Positions 1 to 7,131 of a stretch of 64,000 nt of DNA are shown here, piece after piece. This stretch comes from Acidobacteriota bacterium (GTDB lineage Bacteria; Acidobacteriota; Terriglobia; Bryobacterales; Bryobacteraceae). A program made the translations under genes and the position numbers. A model generated the notes under the pieces. That model searched no databases. It saw nothing but the letters and a program-made list of their open reading frames with translations, and was not told the origin of the DNA. Each line of letters begins with the position of its first letter. Within the stretch, counting starts at the first letter, position 1. Location: positions 1 through 64,000 of the forward strand of contig JAFKEE010000061.1 of the NCBI GenBank assembly GCA_017307505.1. The letters are read 5' to 3'.

Positions 1-333
1 AAGCCTCCTGCGAAGTCGGAGGCCCGCCGCAATCCCAACGCCACCTCTGCCACCGACCAAGCCCACCTGCCCTAACATCGCAAACTCCTCCCCCAGCATT
101 CCCCGCGACGAAGCCTCCGGCCAAGTCGGGGGCCCGCCCCAACTCAGCAATCGACCCCAACCCCAATCCAGAAACCCCCAGCATCCCTCCCGATCGCCGA
201 GAGACCTTCCAGCCTGAGCCCACTAACCATTGGGTACAAGCCGGAGTCGGAATCAAATCGCCGTCGCCCCCCATCCACGAAGGCACCCGAATTGTGGGGC
301 AGGATTCATCCTGCGCGGGACTTCAGTCCCGCC
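1..333. repeat. Repeat block A, upstream flank of the arsenic operon
   Basis: There is no gene here. The stretch holds a truncated unit at 1-30 and a fuller unit at 82-152 (ACTCCTCCCCCAGCATT, then GACGAAGCC, AAGTCGGGGG and GCCCGCCCCAACTCAGCAATC in order). A conserved tail at 197-250 (CCAGCCTGAGCCCAC, then TACAAGCCGGA) and a double palindrome at 293-333 complete it. The same elements recur in the same order at 2893-3279, so the two blocks are direct repeats on either side of the ars genes. The block may extend beyond the left edge of the window. Confidence 0.75.
293..333. repeat. REP-like double palindrome, copy A
   Basis: Two hairpins lie back to back. GCAGGAT (299-305) pairs with ATCCTGC (308-314) across a TC loop. 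GCGGGACT (315-322) pairs with AGTCCCGC (325-332), again across TC. All 41 bases recur identically at 3239-3279. The architecture resembles repetitive extragenic palindromes. No associated transposase is visible in the window. Confidence 0.8.
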
Positions 334-380
334 GCCGCCCAAACCCGCCATTGATCCTGCACCCAACCAGTGCTATCGTT

Positions 381-391
381 AATCGACGAAT
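381..391. promoter_or_regulatory. Candidate ArsR operator upstream of the DUF2180-arsR genes
   Basis: AATCGACGAAT lies 34 bp upstream of the first gene of the arsenic cluster. It differs by one base from the perfect palindrome ATTCGACGAAT at 1131-1141, upstream of acr3. A shared near-palindrome at both promoter regions of an arsR cluster suggests an ArsR operator. This is inference; no footprint is known to me. Confidence 0.45.
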
Positions 392-425
392 GACTATCTA
401 ATCCCCAATCAGGGAAAGGCACGCC

Positions 426-710
426 ATGATCTGCTACGAATGCCAGCAATCCAGCAATCGCCGCGACGCCGTGGCTCTCTGTCATCACTGCTACGCCGGA
501 CTCTGCCAGCAGCACGCATTCGTTCTCGAGGACCCGGTGACAGCCCAATATCCCGTCTGCCAAACCGTGGTCCTTCCTCTGCGAGCCCGGCTCTTCCTCT
601 GCTCCACCTGCCGAACGGCACTCCAGCAGACCTCGGACGGCGTCCGGACAACCCCCTGGGAACTACCAGAACCCGAGCCCTCCGGACACAAGCAGGCCCC
701 CCCCCGCTAA
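426..710 (+). CDS. DUF2180-like small zinc-finger protein
   Basis: A 94-residue protein with a B-box-like set of metal ligands: Cys3, Cys6, Cys19, Cys22, Cys27 and His30, with Cys45 and a Cys59-x2-Cys62 pair further on. This matches the general pattern of the DUF2180 family, short cytoplasmic proteins of unknown function. AGGGAAAGG a few bases before the ATG is a good ribosome site. It leads the arsR-acr3-arsC cluster, 38 bp before arsR, so a role in metalloid response is plausible but unproven. The family call is moderate; that it is a real gene is well supported. Confidence 0.7.
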   Translation: MICYECQQSSNRRDAVALCHHCYAGLCQQHAFVLEDPVTAQYPVCQTVVLPLRARLFLCSTCRTALQQTSDGVRTTPWELPEPEPSGHKQAPPR

Positions 711-748
711 CCGGCCTCAGTCCACCATGCGCCGCAATCTATAAAAAA

Positions 749-1102
749 ATGAGCGAATTCCAGGATCAAGACCTCCTCTGCTGCCCGCCCTCCGACCCCC
801 AGCCCCAGGCCCTGCTCCAAGGCCTGGAGGGCCCCGAAGCCGACGACGAACTCGCCAAACTCGCCAAGGCCATAGGCCACCCGGCCCGCGTCCGCATCCT
901 CCGCATGCTCTCCCTCAAGGAAGCCCGCGTCTGCAGCCAGATCGTCGGCGAACTCCCCCTGGCGCAATCCACGGTCTCCGAACACCTCCGCATCCTGAAG
1001 GACTCCGGCCTCATCCGCAGCAGCCAGGACGGACCCCGGATCGGCTACTGCATCAACTACGCCATGCTGCGCAAACTGAAGGCCCTCGTCGCCATCATCT
1101 GA
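749..1102 (+). CDS. arsR: ArsR-family transcriptional repressor
   Basis: A 117-residue winged-helix protein. The ArsR core runs from about residue 28 (DELAKLAKAIGHPARVRIL) through the recognition helix (QSTVSEHLRILKDSGLI) to a short wing. The open frame extends upstream to 440, but that part overlaps the DUF2180 gene. The ATG at 749 gives the normal family length, although no clear Shine-Dalgarno precedes it. Cysteines at 11-12 and in VCSQIV could bind As(III); the classical ELCVCDL site is not present as such. It probably represses this operon and acr3-arsC. Confidence 0.88.
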   Translation: MSEFQDQDLLCCPPSDPQPQALLQGLEGPEADDELAKLAKAIGHPARVRILRMLSLKEARVCSQIVGELPLAQSTVSEHLRILKDSGLIRSSQDGPRIGYCINYAMLRKLKALVAII

Positions 1103-1130
1103 CCGTCATGCTGCCGCCCAATCCATCGTC

Positions 1131-1141
1131 ATTCGACGAAT
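1131..1141. promoter_or_regulatory. Candidate ArsR operator upstream of acr3
   Basis: ATTCGACGAAT is a perfect palindrome (ATTCG-A-CGAAT) in the 147-bp gap between arsR and acr3. Its flanks (CGTC before, TCC after) also resemble those of the 381-391 copy. A separate ArsR-controlled promoter for acr3-arsC would explain the gap. Confidence 0.45.
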
Positions 1142-1249
1142 TCCGAACCGGCACCCGTCAACCAGGAGGGCTCTCGCCGAACCACGGCGCAGCCCACCCT
1201 CCGGCCCAACCCTACCCCCCGTCCGGACCCTCGAAAGGTTGAAACCGCA

Positions 1250-2335
1250 ATGGAATCCTCCACCAGCGCCCGCCTCTCTTTCCTCGACCGCTATCTCACC
1301 CTCTGGATCTTCGCAGCCATGGCCGCGGGCGTGGCTCTCGGCTACCTCGTCCCCGGCGTCGTGCCCTTCCTCGACCGCTTCAGCGTAGGCACCACCTCCA
1401 TCCCCATCGCCGTCGGCCTGATCCTCATGATGTATCCGCCCCTGGCCAAGGTGAAGTACGAGGAGCTCGGCCGCGTCTTCCAGCACCGTCGCATCCTCGC
1501 CCTCTCCCTCGTGCAGAACTGGCTCGTCGGCCCCGTCCTCATGTTCGTCCTCGCGGTCCTGCTTCTCCGCGACAAACCCGAATACATGACCGGCCTCATC
1601 CTCATCGGGCTCGCCCGCTGCATCGCCATGGTCATCGTCTGGAACGATCTCGCGCGCGGCGACCGCGAGTACGCCGCCGGTCTCGTCGCCCTGAACTCCC
1701 TGTTTCAGGTCTTCTTCTTCTCCGTGTACTCTTACTTCTTCCTGGCCACCGTACCCCGCTGGCTGGGCCTCCGGGCGGTTGAGGTCGACATCTCCATGGC
1801 CGCCATCGCCAACAGTGTCTTCATCTACCTCGGCATCCCGTTCCTGGCCGGCATGTTCACCCGCTTCGCGCTGCAGAGGGTGCGCGGCCGCGAGTGGTAC
1901 GAGAAGAAGTTCATCCCCCGCATTAGCCCCATGACCTTAATCGCCCTGCTGTTCACCATCGTCGTCATGTTCTCCCTGAAGGGCGAGATGATCGTGCAGC
2001 TCCCCTTCGACGTCATCCGGGTCGCCATCCCGCTCACCCTCTACTTTGTTGTGATGTTCTTCGCCTCGTTCTGGATGAGCAAGCGCGTCGGAGCCAACTA
2101 CGCCGAGGCCACAACGCTCTCCTTCACGGCCTCCTCCAACAATTTCGAACTTGCCATCGCCGTAGCCATCGCCACCTTCGGCATCCACCACGGAGCCGCC
2201 TTCGCCGCCGTCATCGGGCCGCTCGTCGAAGTCCCGGTCCTCATCGCCCTGGTCAACGTCGCGCTGTGGATCAATCGGAAATGGTTCGGCGGCGTCTTTG
2301 AGACGATCGACGCGTGCCGGACGGCGCGCGTTTGA
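1250..2335 (+). CDS. acr3: Arsenite efflux transporter, ACR3 family
   Basis: A 361-residue integral membrane protein with about ten hydrophobic segments; it exports As(III) using the membrane potential. Family signatures include [17 protein letters not shown] (about residues 57-73) and [16 protein letters not shown], which carries the conserved thiolate Cys124. [28 protein letters not shown] near the C terminus is also typical. AAAGG lies 11 bp before the ATG. The arsC gene starts 32 bp downstream, so the two are probably co-transcribed: ArsC makes arsenite and this pump removes it. Confidence 0.97.
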   Translation: MESSTSARLSFLDRYLTLWIFAAMAAGVALGYLVPGVVPFLDRFSVGTTSIPIAVGLILMMYPPLAKVKYEELGRVFQHRRILALSLVQNWLVGPVLMFVLAVLLLRDKPEYMTGLILIGLARCIAMVIVWNDLARGDREYAAGLVALNSLFQVFFFSVYSYFFLATVPRWLGLRAVEVDISMAAIANSVFIYLGIPFLAGMFTRFALQRVRGREWYEKKFIPRISPMTLIALLFTIVVMFSLKGEMIVQLPFDVIRVAIPLTLYFVVMFFASFWMSKRVGANYAEATTLSFTASSNNFELAIAVAIATFGIHHGAAFAAVIGPLVEVPVLIALVNVALWINRKWFGGVFETIDACRTARV

Positions 2336-2367
2336 CCCTGCCCGGCAACACCACAGGAGCCAATCCA

Positions 2368-2793
2368 GTGAAGCAGAGAATCCTGGTCTTATGCACCGGC
2401 AACTCCGCCCGCAGCCAGATGGGCGAAGGCCTATTCCGCGCCGAAGGCGGCCCGGGGGTCGAAGTCTTCAGCGCCGGAACCAGGCCCAGCCTGGTGCGGC
2501 CCGAAGCCATCGCGGTGATGAAGGAGCTGGGCATCGACCTCTCCGGCCATCGTTCCAAATCAGTAGACGAGTTCATCGGCCAGCCCTTCGACCTGGTAGT
2601 GACGGTCTGTGACAACGCCCGCGACACCTGCCCGATCTTCCCGGCCGAAGAACGTCTCCATTGGAGCTTCGAAGACCCGGCCGCCCGAGAGGGCACGGAA
2701 GCGGAACGCCTAGCCGAATTCCGCCGCATCCGCGACCAGATCCACCAGCGTGTCAAGGCCTTCTTCGAGCAATCCCCCAGCCCTGCGGCCTAG
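2368..2793 (+). CDS. arsC: Arsenate reductase, low-molecular-weight phosphatase fold, thioredoxin type
   Basis: A 141-residue protein that reduces arsenate to arsenite. The P-loop CTGNSARSQ carries the nucleophile Cys9, and the redox pair is Cys81 and Cys88 (VCDNARDTCPIFP), as in thioredoxin-coupled ArsC. The frame extends to 2314, inside acr3. The GTG at 2368 is preferred because AGGAG (2355-2359) sits 8 bp upstream and the protein then starts right before the first beta strand. The C terminus is a short helix ending in SPSPAA. Confidence 0.93.
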   Translation: MKQRILVLCTGNSARSQMGEGLFRAEGGPGVEVFSAGTRPSLVRPEAIAVMKELGIDLSGHRSKSVDEFIGQPFDLVVTVCDNARDTCPIFPAEERLHWSFEDPAAREGTEAERLAEFRRIRDQIHQRVKAFFEQSPSPAA

Positions 2794-2822
2794 GCGCTCG
2801 CATCGAGGCGGCAACGCGTGCA

Positions 2823-2880
2823 AGGAAGCGGGTGCTCATTGTCTGTAAGGGGAAACCCCGCCCGCAGCCAGATCGCGGCG
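2823..2880 (+). pseudogene. Frameshifted remnant of a second arsC-type gene (N-terminal fragment)
   Basis: One frame reads RKRVLIVCKG (from 2823), matching the first strand and catalytic Cys of an ArsC/LMW phosphatase. The +1 frame then continues GNPARSQIAA, which is the rest of the P-loop. The intact gene has KQRILVLCTGNSARSQM in one frame. A single-base shift and the loss of everything downstream leave a relic that runs into repeat block B. Confidence 0.6.
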
Positions 2881-2892
2881 CCGCAACAACTC

Positions 2893-3279
2893 AAACTCCT
2901 CCCCCAGCATTCCCCCCTCCGGACGAAGCCGCAGGCGAAGTCGGGGGGGGGCCCGCCCCAACTCAGCAATCGACCCCGACCCAAACCCGCGCAGCCCCAA
3001 CAACACTCACCCCCAACACCGCATACTCCTCCCCCAGCATTCCCCCTCGACGAAGCCTCAGGCGAAGTCGGGGGGGCCCGCCCCAACTCAGCAATCACCT
3101 CCAACTCAAACCCAGAAAGCCCCAGCAACTCTCCCAAACCCCGAGAGATCCTCCAGCCTGAGCCCACCCACGATTGGATACAAGCCGGATTCGGGAGCGA
3201 ATCGAAGTCGCAGGGCCACCTTCGAAAGCAGCCATAAATGTGGGGCAGGATTCATCCTGCGCGGGACTTCAGTCCCGCC
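2893..3279. repeat. Repeat block B, downstream flank of the arsenic operon
   Basis: Two units resembling that at 82-152 lie at 2893-2971 and 3023-3096, about 130 bp apart. The conserved tail follows at 3138-3195 (CCAGCCTGAGCCCAC, GATTGGATACAAGCCGGA) and then the 41-bp double palindrome at 3239-3279. Order and orientation match block A. Open frames through this stretch are proline/serine-rich and look non-coding. Confidence 0.75.
3239..3279. repeat. REP-like double palindrome, copy B
   Basis: Identical over 41 bases to 293-333: hairpin GCAGGAT/ATCCTGC followed directly by hairpin GCGGGACT/AGTCCCGC, both with TC loops. Confidence 0.8.
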
Positions 3280-4017
3280 AGGAAACTACGCCATCAGACG
3301 GCGCAATCCTGGAGCTCGGCCAGCACGCCTTCGCCTATGACCTCAAACGGGAGCGCCTCACCATCCGCCACTGCGGCGAACGCACCAAGCACGGCGACGG
3401 CCTGCGCACGCGCAATAGAGAGACCCTCACGATCCAGGACAGAGGGAACCCCGGTTTGGATCTCATCCGCTTCATCGCGCCAGAGGGCTTCGCCTACTGG
3501 AGTTTCTTCCTAGGCCACCCCAGCCTCATGGGTGCCTTCCCTTGCGTGTTCGCGGGATCACGGCCTCACCGAACCCCATCCGTCCTTTGGCCATCCTGAC
3601 GATATTCGTCCTGGCCAGCGGGAATCCACGAGCCCCGTCCCATGCGCAAGCTGGGGATCGCGGCCTCAAGCAACCAGAAGGAAAGTCCTCTCAAAACCCT
3701 CTAATTCCGCCGAGGGTGATCTCCTTGATCACAGCCCGAAAAAATAAATCGCACACGCCGTTTCAACCACTTACCGCCGTTTTCTTCAAAACCCCATTGA
3801 CCCGTCTGCCAAACTCTCTCCCGAACGCGGAGCGCTTTGCCCCGCCCAGGCACCCGTTGGCCAGAACCAACAGGTTCCTTTTGTTCTTTGAAAACCGCAC
3901 CGCCCCTTGTTTCCACTAGGACACCCGGAGTCCCACCTCGGGCCTCCGGGCGCCGGCCCATCCACTCGCCGTTTCAGCCGCACGCACCCACCCGGACCCT
4001 TACATGCCCGCCCCGGC
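3280..4017. other. Gene-free stretch; possible decayed coding fragment at about 3297-3535
   Basis: The frame around 3297-3535 reads like ordinary protein (DGAILELGQHAFAYDLKRER, then LTIQDRGNPGLDLIRFIAPEG and FAYWSFFLGHPSLMGAFP), with no convincing start or family. It may be a relic of an inserted or deleted gene. From 3600 to 4017 I see no coding signal. The sequence becomes C-rich and AT pockets appear (3735-3800). Confidence 0.3.
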
Positions 4018-4513
4018 GACGAAACGAACCCATTCCGCAGTTTCGGGCCGCCACCACCACCGTGCCGCGGGCCAACCCGGAAACCCCAATCCACTCTCCC
4101 GGAGGCAACAAACCCATTCCCGGCGCCGACCCGTACACCCGGCCCACAATCCCGCATCAGCAGGTTTTGGCGAAACAAACCCACTGCCCGAGCCACCCAA
4201 TCCGGAAAGAGCCCCCGCTGCCTCAGGGCCAATCCGCCCCACCGGAACCGCCAATCCACCCGCAATGAGCGAACAAACCCACTGCCCGTCCGGTCACCCC
4301 AAGCCGGACCAACCGCCAATCCCGCAAATTGGAGGGAACAAACCCATCGCGGACGCCGCGCCGCTCACCGGCCTCAAAAACTTTGGCCGAACAAACCCAC
4401 TACCAAGGCTGCCAATCCGAACACCCCGCCCCGCCAATCCCCTCGCACCGAGCGAACAAACCCAACGCCCGTCCGGCCGCCGATTCCTCAGATTTGAGCG
4501 AACAAACCCATTC
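4018..4513 (-). repeat. Degenerate repeat array, eight copies of TGGGTTTGTTCG
   Basis: On the minus strand the core TGGGTT lies at 4505-4510, 4459-4464, 4394-4399, 4341-4346, 4276-4281, 4178-4183, 4111-4116 and 4027-4032. Most copies read GAGCGAACAAACCCA on the plus strand. Spacing is irregular (46-98 bp), and a companion GCCAATCC recurs between most copies. Two copies also share CCCGTCCGG after the core. The last copy begins within four bases of the stop codon of the radical SAM gene. Function unknown. Confidence 0.75.
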
Positions 4514-4514
4514 T

Positions 4515-5582
4515 TCAAGCCGCGCTCGCCGGCACATACGAACACCGCGGATCCGACTCCAGGTAATCCCCCGTCAACGCAAACGCCCGGCTCCTCGACC
4601 CGCCGCACAGATTCCGGTACTCGCACCCGCCGCACTTGCCCACCAGCGCATCCGAGTCCCGCAGCACCTTGAATAAGCCCGAATCGCAGTACGCCTGCTG
4701 CAGCGGAGTCCGCCGCACATTCCCCGCCGACACCTCCAGGAACCCCGACGGAAAGATCTCGCCCGTGTGCGAAATGAACAGGAACCCCTTCCCGTCATTG
4801 ATCCCGGCCTGCCGCTGGATGATGCCCGCCGGAGCGCCCGCCATCCGTCCGCCGGCCGCTCCGCCCTGCGCCTTCCGCCTCTGCGCCACATACCGCCGGT
4901 AGTGCTGCGCTTCCGTCGTCTTGATGTCAAACGGAGCCGTCAGCGACGTCTGGTATAGGTACTCGAACACCTGCTCGTACTCTTCCGCCGTCAGGTCGTC
5001 CGCCAGCGACGCCCGTCCGGTCACCACCAGGAAGAACACGCTCCACAGCCGCGCCTTCTCCGCGCCCACCACCTGAGCGATCCGGTCCAGCGACTCCACG
5101 TTATGCCGGGTCACCGTCGTATTGATCTGCGTCTCCAGTCCGATCCGCGCCGCATGCCGCAGCGCCGCCATCGTCCGGTCATACGACCCCGACACCTGCC
5201 GGAAATTGTCATGCGCCGCCGCATCCGCCCCATCCAGGCTCACCGCCATCCGTGACACGCCGCAATCCTGAATCCGCGAAACCGCGTCTTCCGTCAGCAG
5301 CGGAGTCGCGCTCGGCGTCACCGTCGTCCGCAACCCCAGCGCCACACTCTCCTTCAGCAGCTCAAACAGGTCCGGCCGCTTCAGCGGATCCCCGCCCGTA
5401 AACACCAGCAGAGGATCGCCAAAATCCTTGATCTGCCGCAGCGTCGCCCGCGCTTCTTCTAAGGACAGTTCGCCCGGATCCCGGTCCGGCCGCGCCGACG
5501 CCCGGCAATGCTTGCAGGCCAGGTCGCAGGCCTGGGTCACTTCCCAAATCACGAGAAAAGGAGCTTGTGAAAAGTCGCGCAT
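4515..5582 (-). CDS. Radical SAM/SPASM protein, TIGR04053-like
   Basis: A 355-residue radical SAM enzyme. The SAM cluster motif CDLACKHC gives Cys19, Cys23 and Cys26, followed by GGDPLKRPDL (the GGE-type SAM contact) and SLDGADAAAHDNFR. The C-terminal SPASM region carries CGGCEYRNLCGGSR and a last Cys in DPRC, likely for auxiliary Fe-S clusters. It resembles the TIGR04053 group, related to the heme-pathway enzymes AhbC/AhbD and NirJ; the substrate is unknown. A TTG at 5606 would add eight residues; the ATG at 5582 fits the family start (MRDFSQAPFLVIWEV). A Crp-type palindrome lies about 57 bp upstream. Confidence 0.85.
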   Translation of the reverse strand: MRDFSQAPFLVIWEVTQACDLACKHCRASARPDRDPGELSLEEARATLRQIKDFGDPLLVFTGGDPLKRPDLFELLKESVALGLRTTVTPSATPLLTEDAVSRIQDCGVSRMAVSLDGADAAAHDNFRQVSGSYDRTMAALRHAARIGLETQINTTVTRHNVESLDRIAQVVGAEKARLWSVFFLVVTGRASLADDLTAEEYEQVFEYLYQTSLTAPFDIKTTEAQHYRRYVAQRRKAQGGAAGGRMAGAPAGIIQRQAGINDGKGFLFISHTGEIFPSGFLEVSAGNVRRTPLQQAYCDSGLFKVLRDSDALVGKCGGCEYRNLCGGSRSRAFALTGDYLESDPRCSYVPASAA

Positions 5583-5632
5583 AAGGTTGTCCGCCAACAA
5601 CCTCAATTTATCTGGACTTTTTTGTTTCGTCG

Positions 5633-5646
5633 GTGACGAAAGTCAC
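5633..5646. promoter_or_regulatory. Crp/Fnr-type operator upstream of the radical SAM gene
   Basis: GTGACGAAAGTCAC is a perfect inverted repeat with the Crp core GTGA-N6-TCAC. The longer string CGTCGGTGAC-N4-GTCACGG is shared with the hemerythrin promoter at 63071-63091. On the minus strand an AT-rich -10 candidate (GATAAA, 5607-5612) lies about 30 bp from its centre. That fits activation from a site near -41. The likely binder is the Crp/Fnr protein encoded next door. Confidence 0.7.
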
Positions 5647-5778
5647 GGTCCGCCAGCCGTTTCAGCCGCATCCTGGTATCGTGAACAGCGGAAATTCAAT
5701 CCGAAAGGCAACCGCCGTCGAGCATCCATCGATCCGGCCGGTCACCCCGTCGAATCCCTCCGCCACCCCATTTGGACG

Positions 5779-5816
5779 GCGGACCCCAAGGTCCGCGCAG
5801 GATCCCCTGATCCTGC
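5779..5816. repeat. Double hairpin related to the REP-like element
   Basis: GCGGACC (5779-5785) pairs with GGTCCGC (5790-5796). Directly adjacent, GCAGGAT (5797-5803) pairs with ATCCTGC (5810-5816). Read on the minus strand, the order is GCAGGAT hairpin then GCGG-type hairpin, as at 293-333 and 3239-3279, with different loops. It lies in the 266-bp gap between the Crp/Fnr gene and the radical SAM gene. Confidence 0.65.
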
Positions 5817-5848
5817 CCAAGTCACCTCAGGGAGCCCATTCGCGGAAG

Positions 5849-6571
5849 TCAGTACTCCGTATCCGCCTCGCCCTGCAAAGCCCCGCGGTCGGCAATCTCG
5901 ATCTGGCGCTTCACAATCCGCACCATCCCCTCGGCCTGAAACCGGGCCAGATTTCGCGACACCACCTCGCGCACCGTCCCCAGGCGCAGGGCCAGTTCTT
6001 CATGCGTCAGTGGGATTTGGACACTCCCATCGGACTCCCGTTCCGCCTGCAGCAGCGCCTGCGCCAGTCTCTGCCGCACGCTTCCGAACGTCACCGCTTC
6101 AATCACGCCCACAAGCTGGCGCAACCGCCGGCCCACCAGGGCCAGAACCTTGATCGGCACCTCCGGATGCTGCCGGCAGAAACGCCGGAAATCTTCCTTT
6201 CTGACCAGGAAGATCACACAGTCCTTCAGGGCCGTCACCGTAGCCGGATAGTCGCCGTTGTCGAACAGCGGCACCTCCGCCACGCTCGACGGAGCCGACT
6301 CCACCCCCAACATAATCTCCCGGCCCGACGGGCTGGTCTTCAAAATCTTCACGCTGCCCGACCCGATCACATGCAGCCCCTCGCAGGGCGTGCCTTCGAA
6401 AAACAGGGTCTCCCCGGCCGCGTACGTCTTTTCCACCGCGAGCGCCGCAATCTGCTGGCGTTCCTCGGGTGTCAGCGTCGTGAACAACGACGTCTTGTCG
6501 AATGTCTCCCGCCGCAGGGGAGATAACGGAGATTCAGATGGCTTTTGCAATCGGGTTTCAATGTATCGCAT
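5849..6571 (-). CDS. Crp/Fnr-family transcriptional regulator
   Basis: About 240 residues. The N-terminal cyclic-nucleotide-binding-type barrel (about 25-115) includes YAAGETLFFEGTPCEGLHVIGSG and SVAEVPLFDNGDYPATVTAL. A long dimer helix and a winged HTH follow (LTHEELALRLGTVREVVSRN). The recognition helix has R-E-x-x-S-R, like the Crp R180/E181/R185 set, which fits the GTGA half-sites nearby. There is no N-terminal Cys cluster, so it is not an oxygen-sensing FNR; a Dnr/HcpR-like NO or heme sensor is possible. The ATG at 6571 is chosen (6589 also possible). Either start overlaps the divergent ferredoxin gene. Confidence 0.88.
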   Translation of the reverse strand: MRYIETRLQKPSESPLSPLRRETFDKTSLFTTLTPEERQQIAALAVEKTYAAGETLFFEGTPCEGLHVIGSGSVKILKTSPSGREIMLGVESAPSSVAEVPLFDNGDYPATVTALKDCVIFLVRKEDFRRFCRQHPEVPIKVLALVGRRLRQLVGVIEAVTFGSVRQRLAQALLQAERESDGSVQIPLTHEELALRLGTVREVVSRNLARFQAEGMVRIVKRQIEIADRGALQGEADTEY

Positions 6572-6777
6572 GTGGAGCATGCCGCTCAACGTGCCCGAAC
6601 GGCGCGATCCAGGGAGCCAAGCCCCGCTTCCGCATCGAACCGCTCCTCTGCACCGAATGCGTCCTCTTCGCAGACGAACCGCTCTGCGTAGCCGAATGCC
6701 CGGTCCGGGCCATCGTCGAACTCATCCCGACCCCAACCGCGATTCACAACAGCACCAAAAACGGAGTAACCAAATGA
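6538..6777 (+). CDS. Small two-cluster 4Fe-4S ferredoxin-like protein
   Basis: A 79-residue protein with CIACGACRSTCP and, after a CTEC pair, CVAECPVRAI: two ligand sets of the bacterial 2[4Fe-4S] type, the second with a longer loop between CTEC and CVAEC. It probably carries electrons in the cytoplasm. GGAG lies 6-7 bp before the ATG. Its stop overlaps the cupin start (ATGA, 6774-6777), so the two are translationally coupled. Its first 34 bp are antisense to the start of the Crp/Fnr gene. It could supply electrons to the nearby radical SAM enzyme (inference from proximity). Confidence 0.85.
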   Translation: MAFAIGFQCIACGACRSTCPNGAIQGAKPRFRIEPLLCTECVLFADEPLCVAECPVRAIVELIPTPTAIHNSTKNGVTK

Positions 6778-7115
6778 GTGAAAAATATATATTTGTCAAT
6801 AACTTAAAAGACCATTCCCCTCTGCCAGAGAACGGCATTCTCAGCCGCACCCTGCAGAACGACGCCCGCACCAAGGTGATCCAGTTCACCTTCTCGCCCG
6901 GCCAGGAACTCTCGGCCCACACGGCCCCCATGCCGGCCACAATTTACATCGTCAGCGGCCAGGCCACCCTCCGCCTCGGCGACGACACCATGGAAGCGGC
7001 CGAAGGCGCCTTTGCCTACATGACGCCGCTCCTCGAGCACGGCATCCAGGCCAAAACCGAAGTCGTCATGCTCCTGACCATGATCAAAAACCCGCCCGCC
7101 GAGCCCAAATCCTAA
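6774..7115 (+). CDS. Cupin-domain protein
   Basis: A 113-residue single-domain cupin. The first motif is weak (GQELSAHTAPMPATIYIVSGQ) and the second includes MTPLLEHGIQA, leaving His residues that could bind a metal. The ATG overlaps the ferredoxin stop by four bases. Small cupins of this type are often found beside Crp/Fnr-regulated redox genes. No substrate can be assigned. Confidence 0.8.
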   Translation: MSEKYIFVNNLKDHSPLPENGILSRTLQNDARTKVIQFTFSPGQELSAHTAPMPATIYIVSGQATLRLGDDTMEAAEGAFAYMTPLLEHGIQAKTEVVMLLTMIKNPPAEPKS

Positions 7116-7131
7116 CTGCCCCCCCAAGGAC

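Noticed and set aside
440-748. Upstream extension of arsR by 103 codons
   Set aside because: It overlaps the DUF2180 gene in another frame, is Pro/Arg/Ser-rich, and would make arsR far longer than its family.
2818-3237. A 139-codon frame after arsC beginning with a P-loop-like segment
   Set aside because: Only the first part resembles ArsC, and that resemblance needs a frameshift. The rest runs through repeat units as Pro/Ser/Lys-rich filler.
4018-4513. CRISPR array
   Set aside because: The cores are short (about 12-15 bp) and degenerate, spacing varies from 46 to 98 bp, and no cas gene is nearby.
3907-4672. Several Pro/Thr/Asn-rich plus-strand frames across the repeat array
   Set aside because: They are translations of the repeats and extend into the antisense of the radical SAM gene. 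No start signal or domain supports them.
5633-6526. A plus-strand frame starting at the Crp-type palindrome
   Set aside because: Its GTG start is part of the operator itself and the frame is antisense to the Crp/Fnr gene.
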